The translations under genes and the position numbers were made by a program. A stretch of DNA of 64,000 bases from an uncultured Lachnospiraceae bacterium (lineage in GTDB: Bacteria; Bacillota; Clostridia; Lachnospirales; Lachnospiraceae), in assembly GCA_934330725.1 (NCBI GenBank), contig CAKRGM010000003.1, forward strand, positions 62,001 to 126,000, written 5' to 3'. Each line of letters starts with the position of its first letter. Within the stretch, counting starts at the first letter, position 1. Shown piece by piece: positions 25,266-35,284 of this stretch. The notes below the pieces were generated by a model. It searched no databases, had not been told where the DNA came from, and saw nothing but the letters and a program-made list of their open reading frames with translations.

Positions 25266-26095
25266 ATATTCTATATTGTGGAGATAAAAATATAGAAGAC
25301 GGATTACTTATTTCTATACTATCATTATTAAAAAATGTAAATGACAATCTGCATATTTATGTAATGACAATGAACATGAAGATAAAAGACAAAGAATACT
25401 TTGCAGTTACAGATAAGGCTGTAGAATATCTTGATGGGCTTGTTAAAGAGAAGAATCGTGACAGCTTCGTGATAAAACTTGATGTGACTGACAAATTTAT
25501 AAATGAACTTCCAAAGGCAAATATGGAAACGCGTTTTACGCCATTTTGCATGCTGAGGCTATATGCGGATATGTTTGTGGAATTACCTGACAAGATTCTT
25601 TATCTTGATAATGATGTTATATGCAGAAAAGACATATCAGATTTATATAACGAAAATATTGAAAAATATGAACTTGCAGGAGTACTGGATTATTATGGTA
25701 AGTGGTTTTTCAAGAAAAAATTCTATAAATTTGATTATCTTAATTCAGGCGTATTATTGCTTAATCTTAAGATGATAAGACAGACCGGTCTATTTAGAAA
25801 ATGCAGAAAGGTCTGTGCAACAAGAAATATGTTTATGCCGGATCAGTCAGCAATCAATAAGCTTTCACGTGCCAAAAAAAAGCTGCCGGGTAAATATAAT
25901 GAACAGAGAAGGCTTCATAAAAATACTGTGATACAGCATTTTACAACAAGCTTCAGACTGTTTCCATGGATTCATACACTGACAGTAAAACCATGGCAGG
26001 TTGACAGGGTACATGAAAAACTGAAAATGCATGAGTATGATGATATTCTTGATGAATATACAAGGCTTGTGTCATTCATGAAAGCAGAAAGCTGA
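25262..26095 (+). CDS. Glycosyltransferase family 8 protein
   Basis: A 277-residue GT-A-fold enzyme. Features: N-terminal MNILYCGDKNIEDGLLISIL, RFTPFCMLRLYADMFVELPDKILYLDNDV with the metal-binding Asp-X-Asp (about 117-119), LNSGVLLLNLKMIR, and a C-terminal HF motif region (VIQHFTTSFRLFPW). GT8 enzymes use UDP-glucose or UDP-galactose with retention. Lying between two acyltransferase-like genes with a four-base overlap on the left suggests glycolipid or cell-envelope glycan synthesis; the acceptor is unknown. Confidence 0.88.
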   Translation: MNILYCGDKNIEDGLLISILSLLKNVNDNLHIYVMTMNMKIKDKEYFAVTDKAVEYLDGLVKEKNRDSFVIKLDVTDKFINELPKANMETRFTPFCMLRLYADMFVELPDKILYLDNDVICRKDISDLYNENIEKYELAGVLDYYGKWFFKKKFYKFDYLNSGVLLLNLKMIRQTGLFRKCRKVCATRNMFMPDQSAINKLSRAKKKLPGKYNEQRRLHKNTVIQHFTTSFRLFPWIHTLTVKPWQVDRVHEKLKMHEYDDILDEYTRLVSFMKAES

Positions 26096-26247
26096 GGTTA
26101 GTGTGAAAAATCATGCAGATATGCTGATTATTCACACGGCTGCTTTGTGCCGCAGGCGCCACAAAACAGCTATAATTGTGGGTTGAATCAGAAATTCAGC
26201 TCATGATTCCTCCAAAGCAAAGCGTCTACGGAATGGAGATTAGTATG
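26096..26247 (+). repeat. Structured intergenic repeat, copy 3
   Basis: It begins immediately after the GT8 stop and ends at the ATG of the next gene. Stem A is GTGTGAAAAATC (26101-26112) with GATTATTCACAC (26126-26137), one mismatch. Stem B (26138-26149, 26160-26171) has CTG/CAG where copy 2 has CTA/TAG, a compensatory change. Stem C (about 26181-26202) keeps pairing through G-U. The terminal module GCAAAGCGTCTACGGAATGG, then AGATTAGTATG, is shared with copy 2. GGAG lies at 26235-26238. Confidence 0.9.
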
Positions 26248-27102
26248 ATAATAGCTGGAAATGATAAAGATCTTGTTGTTGAAAATATAAAAAATGCAGC
26301 AAATAGCAGGCAGTTTTATAATAAAGTTGAAGTAAACGATCCTAATATTTCTGAAGAAACAAAGAAGAAGTTAATAGAAAAGTATCTTAATGAACACGAT
26401 ACGGTCAAATATAAACTTAAATGTTGGTCAGCATGCAGAATGGTTGATGTTGCTACAGGAATTGTGAATAAAAAAAGCCGGATAATCGGACAGGAAAATA
26501 TTAAAGGAGTAACTGGCGGAGCAATCATAACAAGCAATCATTTTAATCCTGATGACAGTACTATCATCAGAAAATGCATCAGAAAATCAAGCATGAAGAG
26601 GTTATTTATTGTCAGTCAGGATACTAATATGGCGATGAGCGGATTCTTTGGATATCTTCTTAACTATGCTGACATAATTCCTATAACAGATAACAATGAA
26701 TACATGAAAACCAAATTTCCGCATTTGATAAAGAGCGTCTTAAAGGCGAATCAGTATGTTCTTATATATCCGGAACAGGAAATGTGGCTTAACTATAAAA
26801 AACCGCGCCCGCCAAAGAGAGGAGCCTACTATTATGCTGCAAGATTTATGGTGCCGGTTATTTCGTGTTTTGTTGAAATGAAAAATACATATGAAAAGGC
26901 AACTGAACAGTTTTATAAGGTTGAATATATTTTGCATGTCCTTCCGACTATTTATCCGGATCCAGATAAATCAGTGCGTGAAAACAGTGTAATAATGATG
27001 AAAAAGGACTACGAGCAAAAGAAGGCAGCATATGAGGCAGCGTATGGGAAAAAGCTTGACTATGATTTTGAATATGATGATATAGCGGGGCTGATTCATT
27101 AA
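26245..27102 (+). CDS. PlsC-like acyltransferase family protein
   Basis: A 285-residue protein with the canonical HX4D acyltransferase block (SNHFNPDDS, about residues 96-104), SGFFGYLLNYADIIPITDN, and VLIYPEQEMW in the position of the FPEG motif, followed by the basic KKPRPPKRGAYYYA. Start ATG 26245 has GGAG at 26235-26238; the upstream in-frame ATG at 26176 lies in repeat copy 3 and would add 23 foreign residues. Second acyltransferase in the triad. Probably glycerolipid or glycolipid acylation; substrate unknown. Confidence 0.78.
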   Translation: MIIAGNDKDLVVENIKNAANSRQFYNKVEVNDPNISEETKKKLIEKYLNEHDTVKYKLKCWSACRMVDVATGIVNKKSRIIGQENIKGVTGGAIITSNHFNPDDSTIIRKCIRKSSMKRLFIVSQDTNMAMSGFFGYLLNYADIIPITDNNEYMKTKFPHLIKSVLKANQYVLIYPEQEMWLNYKKPRPPKRGAYYYAARFMVPVISCFVEMKNTYEKATEQFYKVEYILHVLPTIYPDPDKSVRENSVIMMKKDYEQKKAAYEAAYGKKLDYDFEYDDIAGLIH

Positions 27103-27147
27103 TTAAACTAAACTATAATGAATTAACAAAAAGAGGAAGTGTAAGAA

Positions 27148-30100
27148 ATGACATCAGATAATGAATTGCTTTTGGGGATAGATATTGGTTCAACAACTGT
27201 TAAACTGGTAATTGTTGATGACAGGACAAAGAAAATGCTGTATTCGCAATATAAGAGACATAATTCAAGGCAGGTAGAGTGTGTAAAGAATCTGTTAAAT
27301 GAGATAGCTGGAAAATATGGCGAATGCAGCTTCAGGGTGGCTATATGTGGTTCGGGTGGAAAACCTGTAGCAAAGGCATTAGGCGTTCATTACATTCAGG
27401 AGGTTGTTGCAAATGCTGCAGCTGTCTGCCAGCTGTATCCACATGCAAGAACTGCTATAGAACTTGGCGGCCAGGATGCAAAGGTTATATTTTTTTATTA
27501 TGATGAACATGCAAAAAAACTGACGGCTTCTGATATGAGAATGAATGGCAGCTGTGCCGGTGGAACGGGAGCTTTTATTGATGAAATAGCAACGCTTCTT
27601 AATACAGGAGCGGACGATTTTGAAAAACTTGCCGAACAGGGAACAAATGTATATGACATATCGGGAAGATGCGGGGTCTTTGCAAAGACGGATATACAGC
27701 CGCTATTAATTCAGGGAGCTAAAAGATCGGACATTGCACTTTCAACATTTCATGCAATAGCAAAACAGACAATAGGAGGACTATCTCAGGGACTGGAACT
27801 TAAGGCTCCGGTAATATTTGAGGGAGGTCCTCTTACATTTAACCCTCAGCTTATAAAAGTATTTGCAGAAAGATTAAAACTTAAAGATGAAGAAATAATA
27901 ATACCGGAGCATCCGGAAACCATTGTTGCATATGGAACTGCAATTGCAATAAAACAGCTTTTTCCAGATGATAATAAATGCATTACTGTTAACAGTCTGC
28001 TTGATATTTTAAATAAATCTGATGATAAAAAAGTATCAGCACAGCAGTCATCAGGCAAACCGTTTTTTTCAGATGCTGATGAACTGAAGGAATTTACCAA
28101 AAGACATGATGAGGAACTTTTAGAGGTCTGTCCTGCAAAGCCTGTAAACGGAGTTGTAAAAGCATATCTTGGAATTGATTCGGGAAGTACAACATCAAAG
28201 TTTGTACTTATTGATGAAGATGAGAATGTAATTGAAAGATATTATGCAAATAATCATGGAGAGCCATTGGATGTTGTTAAGGAAGGTCTTATAAGTATTT
28301 TTGATAAATATGAAAAAAAAGGCATCAGGCTTGAAATAGAAGGGCTTGGAACTACAGGATACGGAGAAATGCTGCTGGCCAAAGCATTTGGAGCTGATTA
28401 TCATACTGTAGAGACAGTTGCACATTCAAGCGGATGTAAAAAATATTATCCGGATACTACATTTCTACTGGATATAGGCGGACAGGATATGAAAGCAATA
28501 TGGCTTAATAACGGCATTATAACAAATATTATGCTTAATGAGGCGTGTTCGTCAGGATGCGGGTCTTTTCTTGAAAATTTTGCCGCAACACTTGGAATAG
28601 ATGTTAAAAAGATTCAGGATGCTGCTTTCAGATCCGAGAACCCTGCAGTGCTTGGAAGCCGCTGCACTGTTTTTATGACAAGTACTATTATAAATGAACA
28701 GCGTAATGGAAAGCAGCCGGATGATATAATGGCGGGACTTTGCAGATCGATTATTGAAAATGTATTTACTAAAGTTGTAAGAATTAATGATAAAGGACAG
28801 CTTGGGGATAATATAGTTGTTCAGGGTGGAACCTTTAAAAACAGGGCAGTTCTTCGTGCACTTGAGGAGTATCTTGGAAAGAAAGTTCATCTTGCACCAT
28901 ATCCTGGAGAGATGGGGGCAGTTGGCGCAGCTCTTACAGCGAAGCAGCACATAAAAGAAGATGGTTATGCAAATGGAATAAGTACTTCATTTATCGGAAT
29001 TGAAGCTGTAAGAAATTTTACATATACAACAAGAACAGGTGTGAAATGTACAGCATGTGCTAATCATTGCAGCAGAACAATAATGAATTTTTCAGGTGGA
29101 GGTTCATGGGTAACAGGCAACCGCTGTGAAAGAGGAAATATTGTAACGGATGATAAAAAAGAAGCAGCAGCACAGATAAGAAAGATAAATCAGGAGATTA
29201 CCGGTGTGCCGGATATGTTTGCTGAAAGAGAAAAACTGCTGTTTTCAAAATATCCGTTTGAAGTGGTTTCCGCTAAAAAGAATATAACAATAGGTCTTCC
29301 ACGTGTGCTTGAGTTCTGGGAAAGTATGCCGTTTTGGAGCACATTTTTTGGCGCTTTGGGATACGATACGAAATTTTCGCACAAAAGTTCAAGAAAATTA
29401 TATGAACAGGGAATACAGTATGTTGCATCGGATACTATATGTTTTCCGGCAAAGCTTGTCCATGGCCATATTATGGATCTGGCAAAGCAGGGGGTCGACA
29501 GGATATTTATGCCTTATGTAATGCATATGCCGCCTGAAGGAGTTGATAAGCTAAGTCCATATGTCTGTTCAGTTGTAATGGGATATCCAATGGTAGTAAG
29601 AAATTCACAGTCTCCGGAAAAAACATATGGGGTTAAGTTTGATACACCGGTTTTTCACTGGTTTGATAAAAAGAACAGGAAGAAACAGATATGCAGCTAT
29701 GCTGTTGAAAGTCTTGGAGTAACAAAAAGTGAAGTTGAAAATGCATTTTCACAGGCAGCGTCAGCGTATAATGAGTACAAGAATAAACTGATACTCATGG
29801 GCAGTGAAATTATTGAAAAGGCAGCAAAGGAAAATAAATTTGCAGTTGTTCTTGCAGGAAGACCATATCACACAGACCCATTTGTAAGCCATAATATTTC
29901 AAAAATGTTTACAGGAAAAGGAATACCGGTTCTTACAGTTGACTGTTTGAAAGATCTTAATAATATAGATTTAAGAAATGTTATTCCTGAGATAACTAAT
30001 AATTTCCATACCAGAATGCTCTCTGCGGCTATGATAGCGGCAAAAACGCCACAGCTTGAGTATGCCCAGATAGTAAGCTTTGGGTGTGGACATGATGCAA

Positions 30101-31512
30101 TTCTTTCAGATGAGATTATAAGAATAATGACAGAAAGCGGCAAAAAGCCTCCGCTTATTCTCAAGGTTGACGAAAGCGATGCATCAGGTTCGCTTGGGAT
30201 AAGAACACAGTCGTTTATTGAAACTGTTAAGATAAGAAGAAAAAATGAGGAGCTGGCAAAAAAGACCTTTGGTTCATATGAAAAGTTATCAGAGCCAAGT
30301 CCTGTTAAATTCTATAAAAAAGATAAAAAGGTGCGTACACTGCTTGTGCCTAATATATCAGCTGAAGCATCAAAGATTCTTGCGGCAATTCTTGAAAAAG
30401 AGAATTTTATAGTAAAAACCATTCCAATAGGTTCAACAAAGCAGATAAGATATGGGAAAAAATACGTTCATAATGATATATGTTTTCCATGTCAGATGGT
30501 AATTGGAGAACTCCTTGCCGAGCTTATTGAAGGTGGATACAAACAGGATGAGGTTGCAGTCGGAATGGTTAAATTCCAATGTGACTGCCGTATGTCGCAT
30601 TATGCAGGACTTTTAAGAAAGGGACTGGACAGGGCTGGATTTAAGGATGTTCCGATTGTGACAACAGATGTAAATGACACAAAACGAATGCATCCCGGAG
30701 TATTTATGCTTGGCATAAATGCTGTACTTGAAGCAGTATGGTCATTTATGATGCTGGATATACTGACAGAACTTACAAGGAAAATAAGACCTTATGAGAA
30801 GGTGGCGGGTGAAACAGACCGTGTATATCAGAAATGTGTAGATAAAATTGCAGATGGGGCAAGAAAAGGGCTCAAAAGTGCAAAAAAGGCTTTCGCAGAA
30901 TGCATTGATGATATGAAGAACATAGATTGCGACAGAAGTAATCCAAAGCCAAGAGTATTTGTAACAGGAGAATTGCTTGTAACTTATCATCCCGGTTCTA
31001 ATTTCCATATTGAAGAATATCTTGAGAAAAACGGAATGGAAGCTGTATTTCCAAGGATTACAGATCAGTTAAGAAAAGATTTTCTTGCTTCAATGAGTGA
31101 GATAAAGAACTATAATGCAAATATTCCGCCATATCCTTTTGCAGTGAGCTGGCTGTTTGATAACGTCCAGAATAAGCTTGAAAGGATTGCAAAGATGCAT
31201 CCGCTTTATAATGATGTATTAAGGCCAAAACAGATATATCAGGGTGTAAAGGATATTATACCTGAAACATTAAGCTGCGGTGAGGGATGGCTTATGGCAG
31301 CAGAGATTGCACATTTTGCAAAAGAAGGAGTCAGATCCTTTGTTATTTTGCAGCCGTTTGGATGCCTGCCTAACCATATCTGCGGACGTGGAGTTATTAA
31401 AAGGCTTAAGGATGAATATCCGGCAATACAGATACTTCCATTAGATCTTGATCCTGATACAAGTTTTGCAAATGTGGAAAACAGGCTTCAGATGCTTATT
31501 ATGAATAATTGA
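27148..31512 (+). CDS. Large acyl-CoA dehydratase activase-like ATPase (two BadF domains, DUF2229)
   Basis: A 1454-residue protein. Two ASKHA ATPase domains of the BcrAD/BadFG type: domain 1 about 5-275 (LLGIDIGSTTVKLVIVDD, ELGGQDAKV, NGSCAGGTGAFID) and domain 2 about 342-605 (YLGIDSGSTTSKFVLID, DIGGQDMKA, EACSSGCGSFLE). Then a Cys motif (CTACANHC), a DUF2229 region (about 715-1000) and a C-terminal HGD-D-like part. Many Cys pairs (FGCGHD, NDICFPCQ, CDCRMSHY, FGCLPNHICGRG) suggest iron-sulfur clusters. Related activases use ATP to drive electrons at very low potential into 2-hydroxyacyl-CoA dehydratases or double-cubane proteins. No dehydratase gene is adjacent, so its target is unknown. Confidence 0.9.
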   Translation: MTSDNELLLGIDIGSTTVKLVIVDDRTKKMLYSQYKRHNSRQVECVKNLLNEIAGKYGECSFRVAICGSGGKPVAKALGVHYIQEVVANAAAVCQLYPHARTAIELGGQDAKVIFFYYDEHAKKLTASDMRMNGSCAGGTGAFIDEIATLLNTGADDFEKLAEQGTNVYDISGRCGVFAKTDIQPLLIQGAKRSDIALSTFHAIAKQTIGGLSQGLELKAPVIFEGGPLTFNPQLIKVFAERLKLKDEEIIIPEHPETIVAYGTAIAIKQLFPDDNKCITVNSLLDILNKSDDKKVSAQQSSGKPFFSDADELKEFTKRHDEELLEVCPAKPVNGVVKAYLGIDSGSTTSKFVLIDEDENVIERYYANNHGEPLDVVKEGLISIFDKYEKKGIRLEIEGLGTTGYGEMLLAKAFGADYHTVETVAHSSGCKKYYPDTTFLLDIGGQDMKAIWLNNGIITNIMLNEACSSGCGSFLENFAATLGIDVKKIQDAAFRSENPAVLGSRCTVFMTSTIINEQRNGKQPDDIMAGLCRSIIENVFTKVVRINDKGQLGDNIVVQGGTFKNRAVLRALEEYLGKKVHLAPYPGEMGAVGAALTAKQHIKEDGYANGISTSFIGIEAVRNFTYTTRTGVKCTACANHCSRTIMNFSGGGSWVTGNRCERGNIVTDDKKEAAAQIRKINQEITGVPDMFAEREKLLFSKYPFEVVSAKKNITIGLPRVLEFWESMPFWSTFFGALGYDTKFSHKSSRKLYEQGIQYVASDTICFPAKLVHGHIMDLAKQGVDRIFMPYVMHMPPEGVDKLSPYVCSVVMGYPMVVRNSQSPEKTYGVKFDTPVFHWFDKKNRKKQICSYAVESLGVTKSEVENAFSQAASAYNEYKNKLILMGSEIIEKAAKENKFAVVLAGRPYHTDPFVSHNISKMFTGKGIPVLTVDCLKDLNNIDLRNVIPEITNNFHTRMLSAAMIAAKTPQLEYAQIVSFGCGHDAILSDEIIRIMTESGKKPPLILKVDESDASGSLGIRTQSFIETVKIRRKNEELAKKTFGSYEKLSEPSPVKFYKKDKKVRTLLVPNISAEASKILAAILEKENFIVKTIPIGSTKQIRYGKKYVHNDICFPCQMVIGELLAELIEGGYKQDEVAVGMVKFQCDCRMSHYAGLLRKGLDRAGFKDVPIVTTDVNDTKRMHPGVFMLGINAVLEAVWSFMMLDILTELTRKIRPYEKVAGETDRVYQKCVDKIADGARKGLKSAKKAFAECIDDMKNIDCDRSNPKPRVFVTGELLVTYHPGSNFHIEEYLEKNGMEAVFPRITDQLRKDFLASMSEIKNYNANIPPYPFAVSWLFDNVQNKLERIAKMHPLYNDVLRPKQIYQGVKDIIPETLSCGEGWLMAAEIAHFAKEGVRSFVILQPFGCLPNHICGRGVIKRLKDEYPAIQILPLDLDPDTSFANVENRLQMLIMNN

Positions 31513-31633
31513 CACCCTGATACAGATTATTACAGGGTTTCCTGTATTGACCAATGGGCATAATAATTAATAAGTTGAAATAAGAGAGACTGTATGCTAA
31601 AATTATTAAAAATGTGAACGGAGGGTTGTTTAT

Positions 31634-32209
31634 ATGTATAAGAAGTTTATAACCGGAGCAGTAGTTGGTATTATGGCAGTGTCACTGGCTGCATGCGGTA
31701 ATGATAATGCACAAAATCAGGAGAATACTGCAGCTGCCACTGCAACACAGGAAGAGACAACTGCAACACAGCAGGAGACAACAACTGCACAGCAGACAAC
31801 TACAGCTGCTGAGACAACAACTGCAGCAGCCGATAAGAAAGATATTGAGAATATGAAGACTGTTCTTAAAGAAATCAAGGAAGATGTAAGAGTAGGCACA
31901 GCAGGCAGTTCAATGAATGCAGTTAAAGTAGCTGCAGATATGCTTAACTGGGGCGTCGAAACAAAGCTTTCCGATGAGACTGTCCAGGCTGAAGTGAAGA
32001 ACTGGTATGCATCTTTATCACAAGATGATAAAGACGACTTTAATGAGGAATTTAAGAGTGTATATAGTGTTTATAAGCAGCTGATCGGACCAAATGCAGA
32101 AAATATCATCAAATCAGTTGATTATGATATTAAGGGATATCCATGGAGCACTGAACCGGTACCTGCTATAGAATCAATTAATAAGGCTCTCAGTAGTTCT
32201 GCCAGATAA
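31634..32209 (+). CDS. Putative lipoprotein with Thr-rich linker
   Basis: A 191-residue secreted lipoprotein: signal peptide about 1-20 ending in the lipobox SLAAC (Cys21), then a low-complexity Thr/Ala/Glu/Gln linker (about 30-67), then a helical, charged domain (about 70-191) ending in KALSSSAR. No enzymatic motif and no family recognised. The linker would place the C-terminal domain away from the membrane. GGAGG precedes ATG 31634. It may share context with the Trk genes that follow, but no functional link is visible. Confidence 0.75.
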   Translation: MYKKFITGAVVGIMAVSLAACGNDNAQNQENTAAATATQEETTATQQETTTAQQTTTAAETTTAAADKKDIENMKTVLKEIKEDVRVGTAGSSMNAVKVAADMLNWGVETKLSDETVQAEVKNWYASLSQDDKDDFNEEFKSVYSVYKQLIGPNAENIIKSVDYDIKGYPWSTEPVPAIESINKALSSSAR

Positions 32210-32274
32210 TGACTGCCGCTGATAAATATTCTTATGGATATAAGTTAACATATGTTTGAAAGGCATGGATTATT

Positions 32275-33630
32275 ATGAAGATTATTATTGTAGGCTGCGG
32301 TAATGTAGGGGCTACGCTTGCAGAACAGCTTAGCAAAGAGAAGCATGATATAACAGTTATTGATACCAGAGAACAGCTTGTTGAGAGACTGTCAAGCAGC
32401 TGTGACATACTTGGGGTCGTTGGAAATGGCGCCAGCTATAGCGTTTTGCAGGAAGCTAATGTAAATGATGCTGATTTGCTTATAGCTGTTACAGGGTCGG
32501 ATGAATTAAATCTTTTGTGCTGTCTTTTTGCTAAAAAAGCCGGTGGCTGTAATACAATTGCCAGAGTAAGTAATCCTGTATACAGCCGCGAAATAGGCTT
32601 TATTAAAGAACAGCTGGGGCTTTCAATGATAATTAATCCACAGCTTGCAGCTGCAAGAGAAATGGCACGTTTGTTAAAATTTCCGTCAGCATTGTCAATT
32701 GATACATTTGCAAAGAGCAGAGTGGAACTTGTAAGCTATCGTATAGAAGGAAACATTCCATTGTGTGACATTTCACTTAAGGACCTGATTAGTAAACTTC
32801 GTTGTGATGTACTTATTCCGGTTGTTGAACGAAATGATGAGATAATAATTCCAGATGGTAAGTTTGTTTTAAAAGAGAAAGATATAATATCAATTGTAGG
32901 AACAGAAAAGAAAACAATTGAATTTTTCAAGAAAATAGGTGCCCCTACAACGGCTGTCAAAAATGCAATGCTTGTAGGAGGCGGAAGAACTTCAATATAT
33001 CTTGCAAAACAGCTTATTGAAATGGGAATTAAGGTTAAGATTATTGAACGTGATGAAAAACACTGCAGCGTACTTAGTGAAATGCTTGATAATGCAATGA
33101 TTATATGCGGTGATGCAACTGATAAGAATCTTCTTCTGGAAGAGGGAATCATGGATACTGATGCATTTGTGGCAACAACTAATTTCGATGAAGAAAACAT
33201 TATGCTTACACTGTTTGCTAAAAGTGTGTCTAAAGCGAAACTTATAACAAAGGTGCATAGAATTACGTATGATGAAATAATTGAAAGTCTTGACGTTGGA
33301 AGTACGATTTATCCTAAGTATATTACTGCTGAATATATTATAAAATATGTAAGAGCCATGAAAAATTCAATTGGAAGTAACATTGAAACATTATACAGGC
33401 TCAATGATAACAGAGTTGAAGTATTAGAATTGTATATGAAGGAAGATTCTCCATTGACAGGGATACCGATAAAGGATCTTAAGCTTAAACCTAATATTCT
33501 TATTGGGTGTGTAACACATAAGGGGCTGGTTACTATTCCTAATGGTCATAGCATCATAAACAGAGGTGATACTGTAATTGTTATTACAACAACAACCAGA
33601 ATTCATGACATTAAGGATATTTTAAGATAA
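32275..33630 (+). CDS. trkA: Trk potassium uptake system regulatory protein TrkA
   Basis: A 451-residue cytoplasmic NAD-binding protein with two RCK units. The first Rossmann motif is IIIVGCGNVGATLAEQL (about 3-19) with acidic strand end VIDTRE. The second begins at AMLVGGGRTSIYLAKQL (about 232). RCK-C (TrkA-C) domains follow each (about 140-220 and 370-451). TrkA gates the TrkH channel in response to nucleotides. The trkH gene follows about 60 bases downstream. Confidence 0.95.
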   Translation: MKIIIVGCGNVGATLAEQLSKEKHDITVIDTREQLVERLSSSCDILGVVGNGASYSVLQEANVNDADLLIAVTGSDELNLLCCLFAKKAGGCNTIARVSNPVYSREIGFIKEQLGLSMIINPQLAAAREMARLLKFPSALSIDTFAKSRVELVSYRIEGNIPLCDISLKDLISKLRCDVLIPVVERNDEIIIPDGKFVLKEKDIISIVGTEKKTIEFFKKIGAPTTAVKNAMLVGGGRTSIYLAKQLIEMGIKVKIIERDEKHCSVLSEMLDNAMIICGDATDKNLLLEEGIMDTDAFVATTNFDEENIMLTLFAKSVSKAKLITKVHRITYDEIIESLDVGSTIYPKYITAEYIIKYVRAMKNSIGSNIETLYRLNDNRVEVLELYMKEDSPLTGIPIKDLKLKPNILIGCVTHKGLVTIPNGHSIINRGDTVIVITTTTRIHDIKDILR

Positions 33631-33689
33631 AATATTCAGTTCGGGTATGTTGTTTATCTTATATTTTTTGATTTTTGGAGCTGTATGTT

Positions 33690-35174
33690 ATGAATTATTC
33701 TATGATAAGGTATATATTAAGCAGTGTTCTTGGATTTGAAGGAATATTTCTGCTCCTTCCCGCATTAGTTGCGGCAATATATAGAGAAAAACAGGGATTT
33801 ATATTTTTAGCTGTTGCATTATGCTGTATTGTCATTGGCGTGTGTGGAAGAATCCGTAATCCTAAAAGCAGTGTTTTTTATGCTAAAGAAGGCTTTGCTG
33901 CTGTTTCTCTTAGCTGGATTTTATTAAGTATGGCAGGTGCACTGCCATTTTTTCTGACAGGAGAGATACCTTCATATATTGATGCGTTATTTGAAACAAT
34001 TTCCGGATTTACAACAACTGGTGCAAGCGTACTGCCGGATGTTGAAGCACTTTCAAAAGCAAGTGCATTCTGGAGATGCTTTACCCACTGGATTGGCGGT
34101 ATGGGAATGCTTGTATTTGTTATGGCTATACTGCCACTGTCACCAGGATCATCAATACATCTTATGAGAGCTGAAAGCCCGGGACCATCTGTAAGCAAGC
34201 TGGTACCTAAGCTTAAAAGTACAGCTATGATTCTTTATGGTATATATGTTGTTATTACGATAATAGAGGTTATTGCACTTCTGATTGCAGGTATGCCTGT
34301 TTATGATTCATTTACAATTTCATTTTCAACAGTAGGAACCGGCGGATTTGGAATTTTGAATTCCAATGTAGGGTCATACAGTATGGCTGTACAGATTATT
34401 CTTACAATATTCATGCTGTTGTGTGCAATTAATTTTAACGTGTATTACCTTTTACTTGTAAAGAAGTGCAGGGAAGCTTTTTCAAATGATGAAGTTAAAT
34501 ATTTCCTGATTATCGTTTTATCAGCCGCTGTACTTATTACGTTTAATATAAAAGATGGATTTTCAAATATTTTCACAGCATTTCAGACAGCGATATTTGA
34601 AGTTGCATCAATAATAAGCACGACTGGATTTGTAACGGTTGATTATAATGTATGGCCTGTATTTTCACAGATGATTATACTTATCCTTATGTTTCTGGGG
34701 GCCTGTGCCGGAAGTACTGGTGGCGGATTTAAGATATCAAGATCCCTTATATTGATACGCTCAGTTAAAAATGAAATCATGGCGGTGGTGCATCCAAGAA
34801 GCGTGCGTAAGGTAAAGATGAATAAAAGGATTGTTCCGGATAATGTTGTAAAAACAGTGTTGTGCTATCTTGCAACATATATTATGATTATTATAATTTC
34901 ATTACTGCTTGTAAGTCTTGGAGGATTTGATGTGACATCGAATTTTACCGCAGTACTGACAACACTGAATAATGTTGGTCCCGGGTTAAATGCTGTCGGA
35001 CCGACCGGTAATTTTGGTGGATTTACGGATTTTTCCAAAATAGTTCTAATGCTTGATATGCTTATAGGTCGTTTGGAACTGTTTCCTATGCTTGTGCTCT
35101 TTGCACCGGGAATGTGGAAGATTTCATCCAGACGCGCTGAAAGAAAAAAGAAGGCAATAAAATTCATTGTCTAA
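33690..35174 (+). CDS. trkH: Trk potassium uptake protein TrkH
   Basis: A 494-residue membrane protein of the TrkH/KtrB family, four M1-P-M2 repeats. Pore loops: SGFTTTGASVLPDV, STVGTGGFG, STTGFVTVDYN and NNVGPGLNAVGPTGNFGG. It is the K+ translocating subunit and pairs with the TrkA encoded immediately upstream. ATG 33690 follows GGAG at 33677-33680; a TTG at 33675 in frame overlaps that RBS and is rejected. Confidence 0.95.
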   Translation: MNYSMIRYILSSVLGFEGIFLLLPALVAAIYREKQGFIFLAVALCCIVIGVCGRIRNPKSSVFYAKEGFAAVSLSWILLSMAGALPFFLTGEIPSYIDALFETISGFTTTGASVLPDVEALSKASAFWRCFTHWIGGMGMLVFVMAILPLSPGSSIHLMRAESPGPSVSKLVPKLKSTAMILYGIYVVITIIEVIALLIAGMPVYDSFTISFSTVGTGGFGILNSNVGSYSMAVQIILTIFMLLCAINFNVYYLLLVKKCREAFSNDEVKYFLIIVLSAAVLITFNIKDGFSNIFTAFQTAIFEVASIISTTGFVTVDYNVWPVFSQMIILILMFLGACAGSTGGGFKISRSLILIRSVKNEIMAVVHPRSVRKVKMNKRIVPDNVVKTVLCYLATYIMIIIISLLLVSLGGFDVTSNFTAVLTTLNNVGPGLNAVGPTGNFGGFTDFSKIVLMLDMLIGRLELFPMLVLFAPGMWKISSRRAERKKKAIKFIV

Positions 35175-35284
35175 GTACAGGTGCGTTAAGGCGTCTGATT
35201 ATGAATTGAATTTTGTCGGGCGTTATTAAAAAAATGGCAGGTTAAGCAAATACCTGTTAAATATCATACTTAAAGGAGAAAAAT

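Noticed and set aside
31514..31538. Terminator after the large activase gene
   Set aside because: ACCCTG/CAGGGT is only six pairs with a weak T-tract; not convincing enough to list as a feature.
31720..31840. Short tandem repeat or CRISPR-like array in the lipoprotein gene
   Set aside because: It is degenerate Thr/Ala/Gln codon repetition in a coding linker, with no regular spacers.
35175..35284. Cobalamin riboswitch upstream of the DUF4430 proteins
   Set aside because: The gap is only 110 bases and lacks a B12-box-like core; too short for the aptamer.
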